Below are positions 15,170 through 24,116 of a stretch of 64,000 nucleotides of DNA, one piece after another. Numbering within the stretch: the first letter of the stretch is position 1; each line of letters begins with the position of its first letter. The notes under the pieces were generated by a model, which was not told the DNA's origin, ran no database searches, and worked only from the letters and a program-made list of their open reading frames with translations. The position numbers were made by a program, and so were the translations under genes. The stretch is from contig JBMORG010000027.1 in assembly GCA_049322355.1 (NCBI GenBank), positions 124,001 to 188,000 of the forward strand, given 5' to 3'. Source of the stretch: 0-14-0-80-60-11 sp049322355 (lineage in GTDB: Bacteria; Desulfobacterota; Desulfobaccia; Desulfobaccales; 0-14-0-80-60-11).

Positions 15170-16150
15170 ATGAACCATACCCTGGAGGTGGTGGACGGCA
15201 TTTTGGCCGGAGAGGTGCGCACCGCAGCGCGCCTCATGCGAGACCTGGATGACGGCCGGCCCGAGGCCCGGGAAATACTCAAAGAGCTCTACCGCCATAG
15301 CGGCCGGGCCCATATCATCGGGATCACCGGCTCTCCTGGGGTGGGTAAAAGCACCCTCACCGATCGCCTCATTCAGCGTCTCCGCAGTCAGGGGAAAACC
15401 GTGGGTGTAGTTGCGGTGGACCCCACCAGCCCCTTTTCCGGCGGCGCCATTCTTGGAGATCGGATCCGGATGCAGCGCCATGCCCTGGATGAGGGCGTCT
15501 TTATCCGCTCCCTGGCCACCCGGGGCCATTTCGGCGGCCTCACCGCCTCGGCCCGGGCGGTGATCACCGTGCTGGACGCCATGGGCAAGGACTATATCCT
15601 GGTGGAAACCGTAGGGGTGGGACAGGACGAAGTGGAAATCGCTGCCACTGCTTATACCACCGTGGTTGTGACAGTGCCGGGAATGGGGGACGACATCCAG
15701 GCCATCAAAGCTGGCATCCTGGAGGTGGCCGACATTCTAGTCATCAACAAAGCGGATCGTGAAGGGGCCTCCCGCACCCAGCAGGAATTGCTGCAAATGC
15801 TGGATTTGCAGACTTTTAGGCGGCAACGGGCCTGGCGCCCGCCGGTTCTCCTGACCCAGGCCAAGGATGAGGAAGGTATCGAGGAGTTGATGGCGGCCCT
15901 AGAGGATCACCAGGAATACTTGGTCCAAGACGGCGGCGCTGCGCTGCAGGAGGCCCATGCCTCCCGGGCCCGCCAGGAGTTTCTGGAACTCCTGAAAGAG
16001 GGGATTTACCGGCACCTGGTCAAACAACTGGAGGCGGACGGCCGCCTGGACCATATTCTTAATGACATGCTCACGAAACAGACCGATCCCTACTCCGCCA
16101 GCGAGGCCGTGATACTTCAGACCCTGGGACCGTTAAACACCCAGGCATAA
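15170..16150 (+). CDS. meaB: MeaB-type GTPase chaperone of a cobalamin mutase
   Basis: About 326 residues. Walker A GSPGVGKST, the VAVDPTSPFSGGAILGDRIRM segment, the switch region RGHFGGL and VETVGVGQDE, and the guanine-recognition NKAD are hallmarks of MeaB/ArgK. MeaB protects methylmalonyl-CoA mutase by editing cobalamin loading and ejecting damaged cofactor, in a GTP-dependent way. The mutase itself is not in the window. The selected ATG follows GGAGG; an upstream in-frame ATG would add 24 residues without family resemblance. It is followed by surE about 30 bases on. Confidence 0.93.
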   Translation: MNHTLEVVDGILAGEVRTAARLMRDLDDGRPEAREILKELYRHSGRAHIIGITGSPGVGKSTLTDRLIQRLRSQGKTVGVVAVDPTSPFSGGAILGDRIRMQRHALDEGVFIRSLATRGHFGGLTASARAVITVLDAMGKDYILVETVGVGQDEVEIAATAYTTVVVTVPGMGDDIQAIKAGILEVADILVINKADREGASRTQQELLQMLDLQTFRRQRAWRPPVLLTQAKDEEGIEELMAALEDHQEYLVQDGGAALQEAHASRARQEFLELLKEGIYRHLVKQLEADGRLDHILNDMLTKQTDPYSASEAVILQTLGPLNTQA

Positions 16151-16180
16151 ATAATGTGTCCTGGATAAGGAGAGCAACCG

Positions 16181-16942
16181 GTGAACATACTACTGACCAA
16201 CGACGACGGTATTTACGCCCCGGGGCTGGCCGCCCTCTACCGGGAACTTCAGCGCCTGGGGGAAGTGACGGTGGTGGCCCCGGAGGGCGAACAGAGCGCG
16301 GTGGGGCACTCCATCAGCCTGATTACACCGTTGCGGGTGAAGGAGGTGTCCATCAACGGCGGGGTCGAAGGTTGGGCGGTGAGCGGCACCCCCGCCGATT
16401 GCGTCAAGATCGCCCTGGCGGAGCTGCTCCCCGCCTACCCGGAACTGGTGGTGTCAGGCATTAATTTAGGCCCCAACGTGGGCATCAATGTGCTTTATTC
16501 CGGGACCGTGTCCGCAGCTACCGAAGCCTCTATCCTGGGGGTGCGCGGGGTCGCCTTTTCCTTGAACTCCTACGACAAAAACTCCGACTTTGCCACCGCC
16601 GCCCGCCTGGCCCGGGACCTGCTGACGCAGGTCAAGGGATGGTCCCGCTGGACCAACGGCGTCTGTCTCAACGTCAATCTGCCGGCCCTGCCAATGGACC
16701 AAGTCAAAGGTATTAAGGTCACCCGTCAGGATACCGGCCCCCTGGTGGAGCATTTTGAACGCCGGGTGGACCCCCGGAAGCACGTCTATTATTGGCTGGC
16801 GGAAATCCACGAACGCCAGGAGCCGGATTTGGACACGGACTACGGGGCCTTGTCCCAAGGCTATATTACCGTAACTCCCATCCATCACGACCTCACCGAT
16901 TACTCCAGTCTGAGTGATCTGCAGACTTTGAAGTGGGAATAA
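16181..16942 (+). CDS. surE: 5'/3'-nucleotidase SurE
   Basis: The N-terminus NILLTNDDGIYAPGL contains the metal-binding DD of SurE; the central GTPADCVKIAL and SGINLGPNVG and the later YSGTVSAATEA are all diagnostic. SurE dephosphorylates nucleoside monophosphates and some polyphosphates. Length 253 is typical. The start codon is GTG, preceded by AAGGAGAG. It lies between meaB and hdrC, all on the plus strand. Confidence 0.96.
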   Translation: MNILLTNDDGIYAPGLAALYRELQRLGEVTVVAPEGEQSAVGHSISLITPLRVKEVSINGGVEGWAVSGTPADCVKIALAELLPAYPELVVSGINLGPNVGINVLYSGTVSAATEASILGVRGVAFSLNSYDKNSDFATAARLARDLLTQVKGWSRWTNGVCLNVNLPALPMDQVKGIKVTRQDTGPLVEHFERRVDPRKHVYYWLAEIHERQEPDLDTDYGALSQGYITVTPIHHDLTDYSSLSDLQTLKWE

Positions 16943-17056
16943 GCACCGACTTGGTTTACCGAAAATCGCCGATAAGTACGGCTTCTTGATTTATATCGAA
17001 CAATGCCTATGCTTCAGATATTAGGTTAAAATTATCAGAAAGAGGCTCGACCAATA

Positions 17057-17647
17057 ATGACTCCACCGGTGACTGCCGCTGAGCCGGGAAAAGACCCCAA
17101 AAGCATCGTTTTTGATGCGCAGGATCGCTTCCTGGCCCGGGATATCGAGCGGCTCAGCCAGAGCAACCTGAGCCGCTGCTACCACTGCCGCACCTGCGGC
17201 AACGGCTGCCCGTTCGTCCGGGCCATGGACTATCCGCCCAACGCCGTCATTCGTTTGCTCCAGTTCGGATTGCGCCAGCAAGCCCTGGAATGCTCCACCA
17301 TCTGGATCTGCGTAGGCTGCCACACCTGTTCCGTCCAGTGTCCCATGGGCATCGATATTGCCGCCATTATGGCCACGTTGCGGCGTCTGGCGTTGGAAGA
17401 GGGGGTGATGATCCCCGAGTCCAACATCCTGGATTTCCACCGGGAAGTCCTCCATTCCATCAAACGCTATGGCCGGGCGCATAAGTTGGGGATTATGTTG
17501 CGCTACAAGACCAGGGTGCGCCAGTGGTTCGCCGATATGGATGTGGGCTTGAGATTGCTGGCCAAACGTAAGATGGACCTTCGGGCCTCCCGGGTTCAGG
17601 CCATCGGCGAAATCACCCGGCTGTTCATCCCCCATTGGAAGAGATAG
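17057..17647 (+). CDS. hdrC: Heterodisulfide reductase subunit C-like Fe-S protein
   Basis: About 196 residues with two classical [4Fe-4S] motifs: CYHCRTCGNGCPF (around residues 41-53) and CVGCHTCSVQCPM (around 85-97). The rest is helical with a basic C-terminal region. This is the HdrC/GlpC layout, in which the subunit wires electrons from a flavoprotein (HdrA) to the catalytic HdrB. The hdrB gene starts two bases after its stop, so the two form a pair. No hdrA is adjacent here; an HdrA fusion is encoded 14 kb downstream. Confidence 0.92.
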   Translation: MTPPVTAAEPGKDPKSIVFDAQDRFLARDIERLSQSNLSRCYHCRTCGNGCPFVRAMDYPPNAVIRLLQFGLRQQALECSTIWICVGCHTCSVQCPMGIDIAAIMATLRRLALEEGVMIPESNILDFHREVLHSIKRYGRAHKLGIMLRYKTRVRQWFADMDVGLRLLAKRKMDLRASRVQAIGEITRLFIPHWKR

Positions 17648-17649
17648 CC

Positions 17650-18513
17650 ATGGGCGGCAAAGGCAATCGGCTCACGGACATCTCTTATTTTCCCGGTTGT
17701 TCCATGGAGAGTTCGGCCCGGGAGAGCAACATCTCCCTAATGGAAGCCGCCAAGATTCTGGGCCTCAACCTCATCGAAGTGGAGGACTGGAATTGCTGCG
17801 GCTCCTCCTCAGTCAATATCCTGGATAAGGAGATCGCCTTCTCTTTAGCGGTGCGGAACCTTGCTCTGGCTTCGCCCCACCGCCCCCTCATGGCCATGTG
17901 TCCCCGCTGCTTATATCAGCTCCGGGAGGCCCATCAGCGCTTGCGGCAAGAGCCCGAAACCCTCCGGTCCCAGGAACGCCGCTGGGGCCGGACCATTTCC
18001 CTGGACCTGGAAATTATCCACTTTCTGGAGGTACTGGTGCGCCTGGGGCCGGAGCGCCTGAAACAGGGAGTGATGCGGAATCTGGGCGGTCTGAAATTTA
18101 TGCCCTATTACGGCTGCACCGTCTTTCGACCTCCGGCATTGCGTAAGGGCACCTATTACCAGGGAGAATTGGGAAATGTCCTGACCACGCTGGGCGGCGT
18201 CGCTATCACCAGATGCCTCACCCACCGCTGCTGCGGCAGTTTTCTCACTGCGGCCCGGGCCGACGTGGTCACCCCCCTGGTGAACGAGATTATCGAAAGC
18301 GCGGTGTTAGCGGGGGCCGAATGTATTGTCACCTCATGCGCCATGTGCCAGCTCAACCTGGAAATCCGCTGCACCTGGGAGCCTCGCCTGCCCATCTTCC
18401 ACTTTTCCGAAATCCTGGCCCTGGCCCTGGGCGCCCAGGATTACGAGGGCTGGTTCACCCGGCACCTGGTGGACCCGCGGCCGCTGCTCAAAGCCAGAAA
18501 CCTGATTGCTTGA
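17650..18513 (+). CDS. hdrB: Heterodisulfide reductase subunit B-like (CCG-domain) protein
   Basis: About 287 residues with two cysteine-rich CCG domains: FPGCSME with WNCCGSSS and CPRC in the first, and YGCTVFR with HRCCGSF and CAMCQL in the second. In HdrB these bind the two non-cubane [4Fe-4S] clusters that reduce the disulfide substrate. In non-methanogens the physiological disulfide is unknown. The ATG is used; an upstream in-frame TTG would overlap hdrC. The pairing with hdrC indicates a soluble HdrBC unit. Confidence 0.92.
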   Translation: MGGKGNRLTDISYFPGCSMESSARESNISLMEAAKILGLNLIEVEDWNCCGSSSVNILDKEIAFSLAVRNLALASPHRPLMAMCPRCLYQLREAHQRLRQEPETLRSQERRWGRTISLDLEIIHFLEVLVRLGPERLKQGVMRNLGGLKFMPYYGCTVFRPPALRKGTYYQGELGNVLTTLGGVAITRCLTHRCCGSFLTAARADVVTPLVNEIIESAVLAGAECIVTSCAMCQLNLEIRCTWEPRLPIFHFSEILALALGAQDYEGWFTRHLVDPRPLLKARNLIA

Positions 18514-18535
18514 TGTCCAAGCTTGCATTCTATTC

Positions 18536-19498
18536 TTAAGGAATCAGCACGATCTTGCCGTAGGCCTTGGCTTCCATGATTTCGTGTTGAGCCCGGGGGG
18601 CCTCGCTCAAGGACATTTTCTTGCCGATGATGGGTCTTAAGGTGCCGTTGGCCAGGCCCGCACCCAGGGCGGCGTGAATACTCAAGGTCTCCTTGTCACT
18701 GGCGTTCCAGATATACATGCCCAGGATGCTGGTCTCCTTGGCGATGGTGTCCCGGGGGTCGACGTTCACCACGCCCCGACTGCCAATAACCACCACCCGC
18801 CCGCCGTTGGCCAGGATCTTCAGATCATCTCCCAGGTTTTGGTTGGCCAGCAATTCCAGGATAATATCCACCCCGCGCTGTTCGGTGAGGTCCAATACTT
18901 GCTGATAATGGTCGGGATCGTGGTGGTTCAGGACGTGCTGGGCGCCCTGGACCGTGGTGAGGGTGCGGCCTTCCTCCGTGCCCGCGGTGCCGATGACGGT
19001 GAGGCCGAAGGCCGCGGCCAGTTGCACCGCAGCCACACCCACGCCGCCGCTGGCCCCGTGGACCAGCACTACCTCGCCCGCCGCGGCCTTCGCCCGCTGA
19101 AACAGGGCGCGGTAGGCCGCGGAATAAGGCACGTTGATCCCGGCCCCCTGTTCAAAAGAGACCCCTTCCGGCAACGGATGGACCTGGGACTCCTGGCACA
19201 GGGTCTTTTCGGCATAGGTGCCGCTGAGGCTAAAAGAGGTATAGACCCGGTCGCCCAACTCCACCCGGCTGACCCCGGGACCCACGGCCTCCACTATGCC
19301 GGCCGCGTCGGTCCCCGGCGTGTAGGGCAAGACCGGCCCCTGGGGGTAGATGCCGGCCCGGATGTAGGTTTCCACCGGGTTAACTCCGATGGCGTAGACC
19401 CGCACCAAGACCTGGCCAGGCCCCGGCTGGGGCTCGGCAACGTCGGTAAGAAGCATGACTTCCGGTGCACCAAATTCATGGACGCGAATCGCTTTCAT
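18536..19498 (-). CDS. Zinc-free quinone oxidoreductase (MDR, zeta-crystallin type)
   Basis: The protein begins MKAIRVHEFGAPEVM and has GVNPVETYIRAG and the signature region VLVHGASGGVGVAAVQLA, which contains the NADPH-binding AxxGxxG-type loop of the quinone reductase branch of the MDR superfamily. The zinc ligands of alcohol dehydrogenases are missing. Members reduce quinones or enones with NADPH in the cytoplasm. Length about 320 is standard. Four extra codons upstream (MGKA) are possible. It is convergent with hdrB. Confidence 0.88.
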   Translation of the reverse strand: MKAIRVHEFGAPEVMLLTDVAEPQPGPGQVLVRVYAIGVNPVETYIRAGIYPQGPVLPYTPGTDAAGIVEAVGPGVSRVELGDRVYTSFSLSGTYAEKTLCQESQVHPLPEGVSFEQGAGINVPYSAAYRALFQRAKAAAGEVVLVHGASGGVGVAAVQLAAAFGLTVIGTAGTEEGRTLTTVQGAQHVLNHHDPDHYQQVLDLTEQRGVDIILELLANQNLGDDLKILANGGRVVVIGSRGVVNVDPRDTIAKETSILGMYIWNASDKETLSIHAALGAGLANGTLRPIIGKKMSLSEAPRAQHEIMEAKAYGKIVLIP

Positions 19499-19597
19499 CG
19501 CCTTCCCCAAAGATAGCCTTCAGCTTGCGGTCAGCTTTCAACAGAAAGTAATACTTTTACAAATAATAATACTCCGGTTCAGTAAAACAGTAACGAA

Positions 19598-19682
19598 AAT
19601 TTTGTCACCCTGAGCCGGAGGCGAAGGGTCTCAGTTTTATGTTTGAGATTCCTCGCCGCCTTTTGCGGCTCAGAATGACCAG
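19598..19682. repeat. Diverged intergenic repeat, family C-like
   Basis: Contains CACCCTGAGCCGGAGGCGAA and, in inverse orientation, CCGCCTTTTGCGGCTCAGAA. It resembles the copies at about 1869 and 51270 in layout (TCATTCTGAG-type ends). The rest of the gap between the oxidoreductase and methyltransferase genes shows nothing else recognisable. Confidence 0.45.
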
Positions 19683-19740
19683 ATTGAATCTGTAGTCTAT
19701 GAAAATGTGTAATTTGTGTTCCGCTAACTGCAACTGTTGC

Positions 19741-20307
19741 TCACTGCTTAACCGCCACTGCCAGGATGCCCAGCATTTTGTGCTCCCGGCGGGCTTGGAG
19801 CGCAAAACCCGCCTCAGTCAGGGCTAGATGCAGGTCATGGCTGTGGAAGCGGTTGTGTTCCGGGTGCCGGAAGAGGCGCCGGGTCAAAAAATTCAGGTAG
19901 AGGGGAGGATAAAACTCCTCCAGGAAGTAAATGCCGCCTGGTTTCAGCACCCGGGCCACTTCCCTAAGGCCGCCCTCCCAATCCGGCAGATGGTGCAGCA
20001 CCCCGAAGCCGAAAACTGCGTCCAGGACGCTGTCGCGGTAAGGGAGGCTGAGGGCATCCCCCACGTAGAGGGAAATTTTTTCCTGGTGTCGGGACCCAAT
20101 ATATTTGCCGGCCATAAGAATCATTTGGTGGTCCAGGTCGAAGGCATGAAGCCGCGCGGGGTTGAACTCCTCCTGAATAAAACAGGCCCCCACCCCCCGG
20201 CCGCAGCCCATCTCCAGGATCCGGGCTCCCGGTGGAATCCGGGTTACCCTTTTGATCCACCTGATAATCAGGCGCTGGATCAGGACCCGGACGGGGTTGT
20301 TGACCAT
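19741..20307 (-). CDS. Class I SAM-dependent methyltransferase
   Basis: The SAM motif ILEMGCGRGVGACF, the acidic LHAFDLDHQM, the VGDALSLPYRDSVLDAVFGF stretch and the LKPGGIYFLEEF motif define a UbiE/Coq5-type methyltransferase of about 188 residues. Substrate is unknown. The reading frame stays open upstream of the chosen ATG through EALKVNWAERL into the 3' end of the ubiE gene, so an earlier non-ATG start is possible. It follows ubiE/menG by 23 bases in the same direction. Confidence 0.8.
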   Translation of the reverse strand: MVNNPVRVLIQRLIIRWIKRVTRIPPGARILEMGCGRGVGACFIQEEFNPARLHAFDLDHQMILMAGKYIGSRHQEKISLYVGDALSLPYRDSVLDAVFGFGVLHHLPDWEGGLREVARVLKPGGIYFLEEFYPPLYLNFLTRRLFRHPEHNRFHSHDLHLALTEAGFALQARREHKMLGILAVAVKQ

Positions 20308-20330
20308 CAGGCGCTCGGCCCAATTAACCT

Positions 20331-21113
20331 TCAGGGCTTCACCCCCAGATAGATCACCGCGATGCCGTTGGTCAGGCGGCGGTATCGCACCTTGGTAAAC
20401 CCGATGGCCTCCAGGGTCGCGCTCAATTCATCGGGTTGGGCAAACATCCGAATGGATTCAGGGAGATAGGTGTAGGCCTCCCAGGAGCCCACCATGATCT
20501 TGCCCACCGCGGGCATGACGTAAAAGGAGTAGAGGTCGTAGAGCCAGCGGAACCAGGCGGTCTTGGGTTTGGAGAACTCCAGGCACATTAAGGTCCCACC
20601 GGGCTTCAAGACCCGGAACATCTCTTGAAACCCCTTTTCCGGGTGAGTCAGGTTGCGGATGCCGAAACCCACCATGGCCGCGTCAAAGCAGGCATCCGGA
20701 CAGGCAAGGTGCTCCGCATCCCCCTGGATATAGCCGATGCAGCGGGCCCGCGGAGAATTAACCACTTTGGGCCACCCCGCCGCCATCATGGCCCAATTGA
20801 TGTCATACACGAACACCCGGCCGGTGCCGCCGATAACCCTAGCAGCCCGGATAGCCAGGTCGGCGGTGCCGCCGCACACGTCGATGACCCGGTCTCCTGG
20901 TTTGAGGTGCATCATCCGCACCGCGGCGCGCTTCCACAGGTGGTGCATACCGAAACTCAGAAGGCTGTTCAGCAAGTCGTATTTCCGGGCCACCGTGTCG
21001 AAGTGCTGGTGCACCAGCCGGCCCTTATCCGCCGCACTCACCCGGCGATAGCCGAAACAGGCGGTTTGGTTATGGTGGTCCGTAAGTGAGTTTATTTCGC
21101 GATCAGACGACAT
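20331..21113 (-). CDS. ubiE: Menaquinone/ubiquinone methyltransferase
   Basis: FDTVARKYDLLNSLLSFGMH and WKRAAVRMM are the characteristic N-terminal segments of UbiE/MenG, followed by VIDVCGGTADLA (SAM site), FGIRNLTHPEKGFQEMFRVL and LKPGGTLMCLEFSKP. The enzyme adds the C-methyl group to demethylmenaquinone (or the ubiquinone precursor). In an anaerobe with a Nuo complex, menaquinone is the likely product (MenG role). About 260 residues. The ATG was chosen for its upstream GAGGA; one four codons earlier is possible. Confidence 0.92.
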   Translation of the reverse strand: MSSDREINSLTDHHNQTACFGYRRVSAADKGRLVHQHFDTVARKYDLLNSLLSFGMHHLWKRAAVRMMHLKPGDRVIDVCGGTADLAIRAARVIGGTGRVFVYDINWAMMAAGWPKVVNSPRARCIGYIQGDAEHLACPDACFDAAMVGFGIRNLTHPEKGFQEMFRVLKPGGTLMCLEFSKPKTAWFRWLYDLYSFYVMPAVGKIMVGSWEAYTYLPESIRMFAQPDELSATLEAIGFTKVRYRRLTNGIAVIYLGVKP

Positions 21114-21124
21114 GACAATCCTCA

Positions 21125-21227
21125 TTCCCTCCCCCTTGATGGGGGAGGGCTAGGGTGGGGGTGATAAGATTCATTGAGACCTTTCTTATCTCCCCTCCCC
21201 CCACCCCCTCCCACCAAGGGAAGGGAA
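21125..21227. repeat. Dispersed palindromic repeat, family A (copy 3)
   Basis: Left arm TCCCTCCCCCTTGATGGGGG then AGGGCTAGGGTGGGGG, right arm CACCCCCTCCCACCAAGGGA. It abuts the start region of ubiE on one side and the malic enzyme stop on the other. Confidence 0.8.
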
Positions 21228-21315
21228 GATGAAAGGAGAATTTGTTGAAGATGGAGATAGGGCAAAATATTTGTGTTTACATTGTCCTATCGATTAAGCC
21301 TGCTGGTCAGCCAGC

Positions 21316-23838
21316 TCAAAGAATCGACAAACGCTCGTCGTAGATGTATTCCCGGGTATGCCTGGCCACCCGTTCCGGTTCCAGATGGATGCGGGCGGTT
21401 CCTGTGGCCATGGCGGCCCGGGCCACGGCCTCGGCCACCACCGGAGGCACCCGGAAGTCCATGGCCCCGGGCAGGATATATTCGGGATGCAATTTCTCCC
21501 CCACCAGTCCGGCAATGGCGTGGGCCGCAGCAATATTCATCTCATCATTGATGGCCCGGGCTCTGATGTCCAAGGCCCCCCGGAAGATGCCGGGAAAGGC
21601 CAGGCAGTTGTTCACCTGGTTGGCAAAATCGGAACGGCCCGTGGCCACCACCGCCGCGCCCGCCAGTTTGGCGGCTTCGGGGTGAATTTCCGGATCAGGA
21701 TTGGCCAGGGCAAAGACCACCGGGTCCGGCGCCATGGACCGCACCATTTCCGGAGTGAGGACGTTGGGGCCGGACAGCCCGATAAAGATTTCCGCCCCTT
21801 TTATGGCGTCGGTTAAGGAACCTTGCAAACGGTCCGGGTTGGTAATTTCGGCCAATTCATTCTTGATAAAGTTCATGCCTTTATCCCGGCCTTTGTAAAT
21901 GACCCCGGTAGTGTCGCAAACCACGATGTGGCGGGCCCCGGCCTGGATGAGAATCTTGGCCACCGCGATAGCCGAGGCTCCCGCCCCGTTGAAGACAATC
22001 TTAACCTCGGCCAATTTCCGGTCCACGATCTTCAAGGCGTTCATCAACCCCGCCAGGGCCACCACCGCGGTGCCGTGCTGGTCGTCGTGAAAGACCGGGA
22101 TTTCCAGGCGCTCGCATAATCTCTGTTCGATGTCGAAGCACCTGGGGGAAGAGATGTCCTCCAGGTTTATCCCGGCAAACACCGGAGAAATATTCTCCAC
22201 CACCTCCACGATGCGGTCGGTTTCCTGGGTGCTGAGGCAGATGGGGAAGGCCTCCACGCCGCCGAAGGTTTTGAACAGGATGGCTTTGCCTTCCATCACC
22301 GGCAGGGCTGCCCTGGGGCCGATATTCCCCAACCCCAAGACCGCGCTGCCATCCGTCACGATGGCCACCAAGTTGTTTTTACAGGTATAGTCGTAGGCGC
22401 TCATGGGGTCCAGAATGATCTGGTTACAAACCTCGGCCACTGCCTGGGGGGCATAGAGCCGCCTGTAAATAACTTCATCTTTAATGGGAACCTTGGCGTT
22501 GACCTGGATGCATCCCTGGTAACGGCGGTGAAGCTCCAACGCCTCCTCGTTGTGGCTGAGCTTGCCGTAATCCTGGCCTTCCGAGGGCAGCCAGGCCAGC
22601 TCCCCTTCATAGATATAGCTTTCGGTGCGCTCGTGAATCCGCTCCGGAGTGATGCTCTCCCGGGTAAGCTGGGCCGCCCCGGTTTCCTGGGCCGCCCTGG
22701 CCACCGCCTCGGCAATGACCGGGGAAATATGCCAGTCCATCTGCCGGGGGATAATATGGCTGGGGGATAATTTATTTTCCGGGATCATATCCGCCAGGGC
22801 CTTCGCCGCGGCCAGATACATTTCGATATTGACTTTGTGGGCCCCCACATCCAGACAGCCCCGGAAAAAGCCCGGAGTCACCAGCGAGGAACGGATTTGG
22901 TTTTCGCTGTCGGCCTGGCCGGTGGCCACCACCGCCCCGCCTCCGGCTTTGGCCTCGGCTTCGCTGATTTCCGGTATCGGCAGAGCCAGGGCAAAGACGA
23001 TGGGGTCTTTGGCCATGGACGCGATCATTTCCCGGGTGACTAAGCCACCGGCGGAAAGTCCGATAAAGACATCCGCTCCCTTGATAACCTCTTCCAGGCT
23101 GCCTTTGACATCCTGGGGACCTACCAGGCGGGCGATCTCGGATTTGGACCAATCCATGCCCACCGTGCGGTAAACGCGCAACGCGCCATGCCGGTCGCAA
23201 ATCACAATATTATTATTGCCGGCCACCAACAGCCCCTTGGCCACACCGATACCGGCGGCCCCGGCCCCGTTAATGACGATGCGCACTTCGCTCAAGGACT
23301 TGCCCACTACTTTGAGGGCGTTATACAGGGCGGCCAGAACGATGATCCCGGACGCATGGTTTTCGTGGTGCAACACTGAAACCCGAACTGCATGCCGGAT
23401 GCAATTTTCAATGGTGAAGCATTTGGGGGCGGCGATGGACTCCAGGCAAAAACCCCCGAAGGATGGAGCCAGAACCCGCACCGTTTCAATAATTTCGTAA
23501 GGATCTTGGGTCCTTAAGGCTATGGGGACGGCATCGACGTTGGCAAAGGTCTTATAGATTACCGATTTGGCTTCCAATTTAGGCAAAACCGCGGCGGCTC
23601 CGATGTTGCCGAACTCAAAGACCCGGCTGCCGTCGGAGATCAAGGCGATGGAGTTGCCCCGGCAGGTATACTGGTATGACGAGGCCGGGTTTTTTTCGAT
23701 CTCTTTGCACACCGCGCCCACCCCCGGGGTGTAAACCCGGCTTAACACTGACACATCCCGGATGGGCATCTTGCTTTTGACGCCGATTAAACCCCGAAAG
23801 CGCCTACGATAATCCAGAGCATCCGATTCTTTATCCAT
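21316..23838 (-). CDS. Tandem malic enzyme fusion (two malic-enzyme units in one chain)
   Basis: At 840 residues it contains two complete malic-enzyme units of about 415 residues each. Unit 2 has the intact motifs of NAD(P)-malic enzyme: YAPQAVAEVC, GLGNIGPRAALPVMEGKAIL, NLEDISSPRCF, the metal/substrate motif FHDDQHGTA, FNGAGASAIAVAK and LANPDPEI. Unit 1 has the same segments in degenerate form: YTPGVGAVC, EFGNIGAAAVLPKLEAKSVI, CLESIAAPKCF, LHHENHASG, INGAGAAGIGVAK and LALPIPEI. So unit 2 should decarboxylate malate to pyruvate, while unit 1 has lost acidic metal ligands and is probably regulatory or structural. There is no phosphotransacetylase domain as in MaeB. Alone between repeats; no operon. 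Confidence 0.9.
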   Translation of the reverse strand: MDKESDALDYRRRFRGLIGVKSKMPIRDVSVLSRVYTPGVGAVCKEIEKNPASSYQYTCRGNSIALISDGSRVFEFGNIGAAAVLPKLEAKSVIYKTFANVDAVPIALRTQDPYEIIETVRVLAPSFGGFCLESIAAPKCFTIENCIRHAVRVSVLHHENHASGIIVLAALYNALKVVGKSLSEVRIVINGAGAAGIGVAKGLLVAGNNNIVICDRHGALRVYRTVGMDWSKSEIARLVGPQDVKGSLEEVIKGADVFIGLSAGGLVTREMIASMAKDPIVFALALPIPEISEAEAKAGGGAVVATGQADSENQIRSSLVTPGFFRGCLDVGAHKVNIEMYLAAAKALADMIPENKLSPSHIIPRQMDWHISPVIAEAVARAAQETGAAQLTRESITPERIHERTESYIYEGELAWLPSEGQDYGKLSHNEEALELHRRYQGCIQVNAKVPIKDEVIYRRLYAPQAVAEVCNQIILDPMSAYDYTCKNNLVAIVTDGSAVLGLGNIGPRAALPVMEGKAILFKTFGGVEAFPICLSTQETDRIVEVVENISPVFAGINLEDISSPRCFDIEQRLCERLEIPVFHDDQHGTAVVALAGLMNALKIVDRKLAEVKIVFNGAGASAIAVAKILIQAGARHIVVCDTTGVIYKGRDKGMNFIKNELAEITNPDRLQGSLTDAIKGAEIFIGLSGPNVLTPEMVRSMAPDPVVFALANPDPEIHPEAAKLAGAAVVATGRSDFANQVNNCLAFPGIFRGALDIRARAINDEMNIAAAHAIAGLVGEKLHPEYILPGAMDFRVPPVVAEAVARAAMATGTARIHLEPERVARHTREYIYDERLSIL

Positions 23839-23922
23839 AGAGTCCTGCCTTCCGAGTAGATGAGCCAGCGATCCAGGCGATTATAGCGTTTGCCAAAATT
23901 TCCTTCCGATTGCTGGTTTTTA

Positions 23923-24015
23923 AATCCCCCTTAAATCCCCCTTTGTCAAAGGGGGACTTTTAAAGGAAATCCGCTAAGTTCCCCCCTTTGGAAAAGTGGG
24001 GATAGGGGGGATTTG
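23923..24015. repeat. Dispersed repeat, family B
   Basis: AAATCCCCCTTAAATCCCCC followed by TTTGTCAAAGGGGGACTTTT, then AAGGAAATCCGCTAAGTTCC and CCCCTTTGG with GGATAGGGGGATTTGG. It can fold into large hairpins. Related copies occur at about 51387-51480 and 61763-61815. Confidence 0.75.
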
Positions 24016-24116
24016 GTCCTTGGACCATGTGCCTTATAAGGAAGAAACTTTTGGCAACGAGTATATTCCTTTACATAATGGGGTCTAACCTTCGAATTGG
24101 CAAGGTCAGCCGTGCC

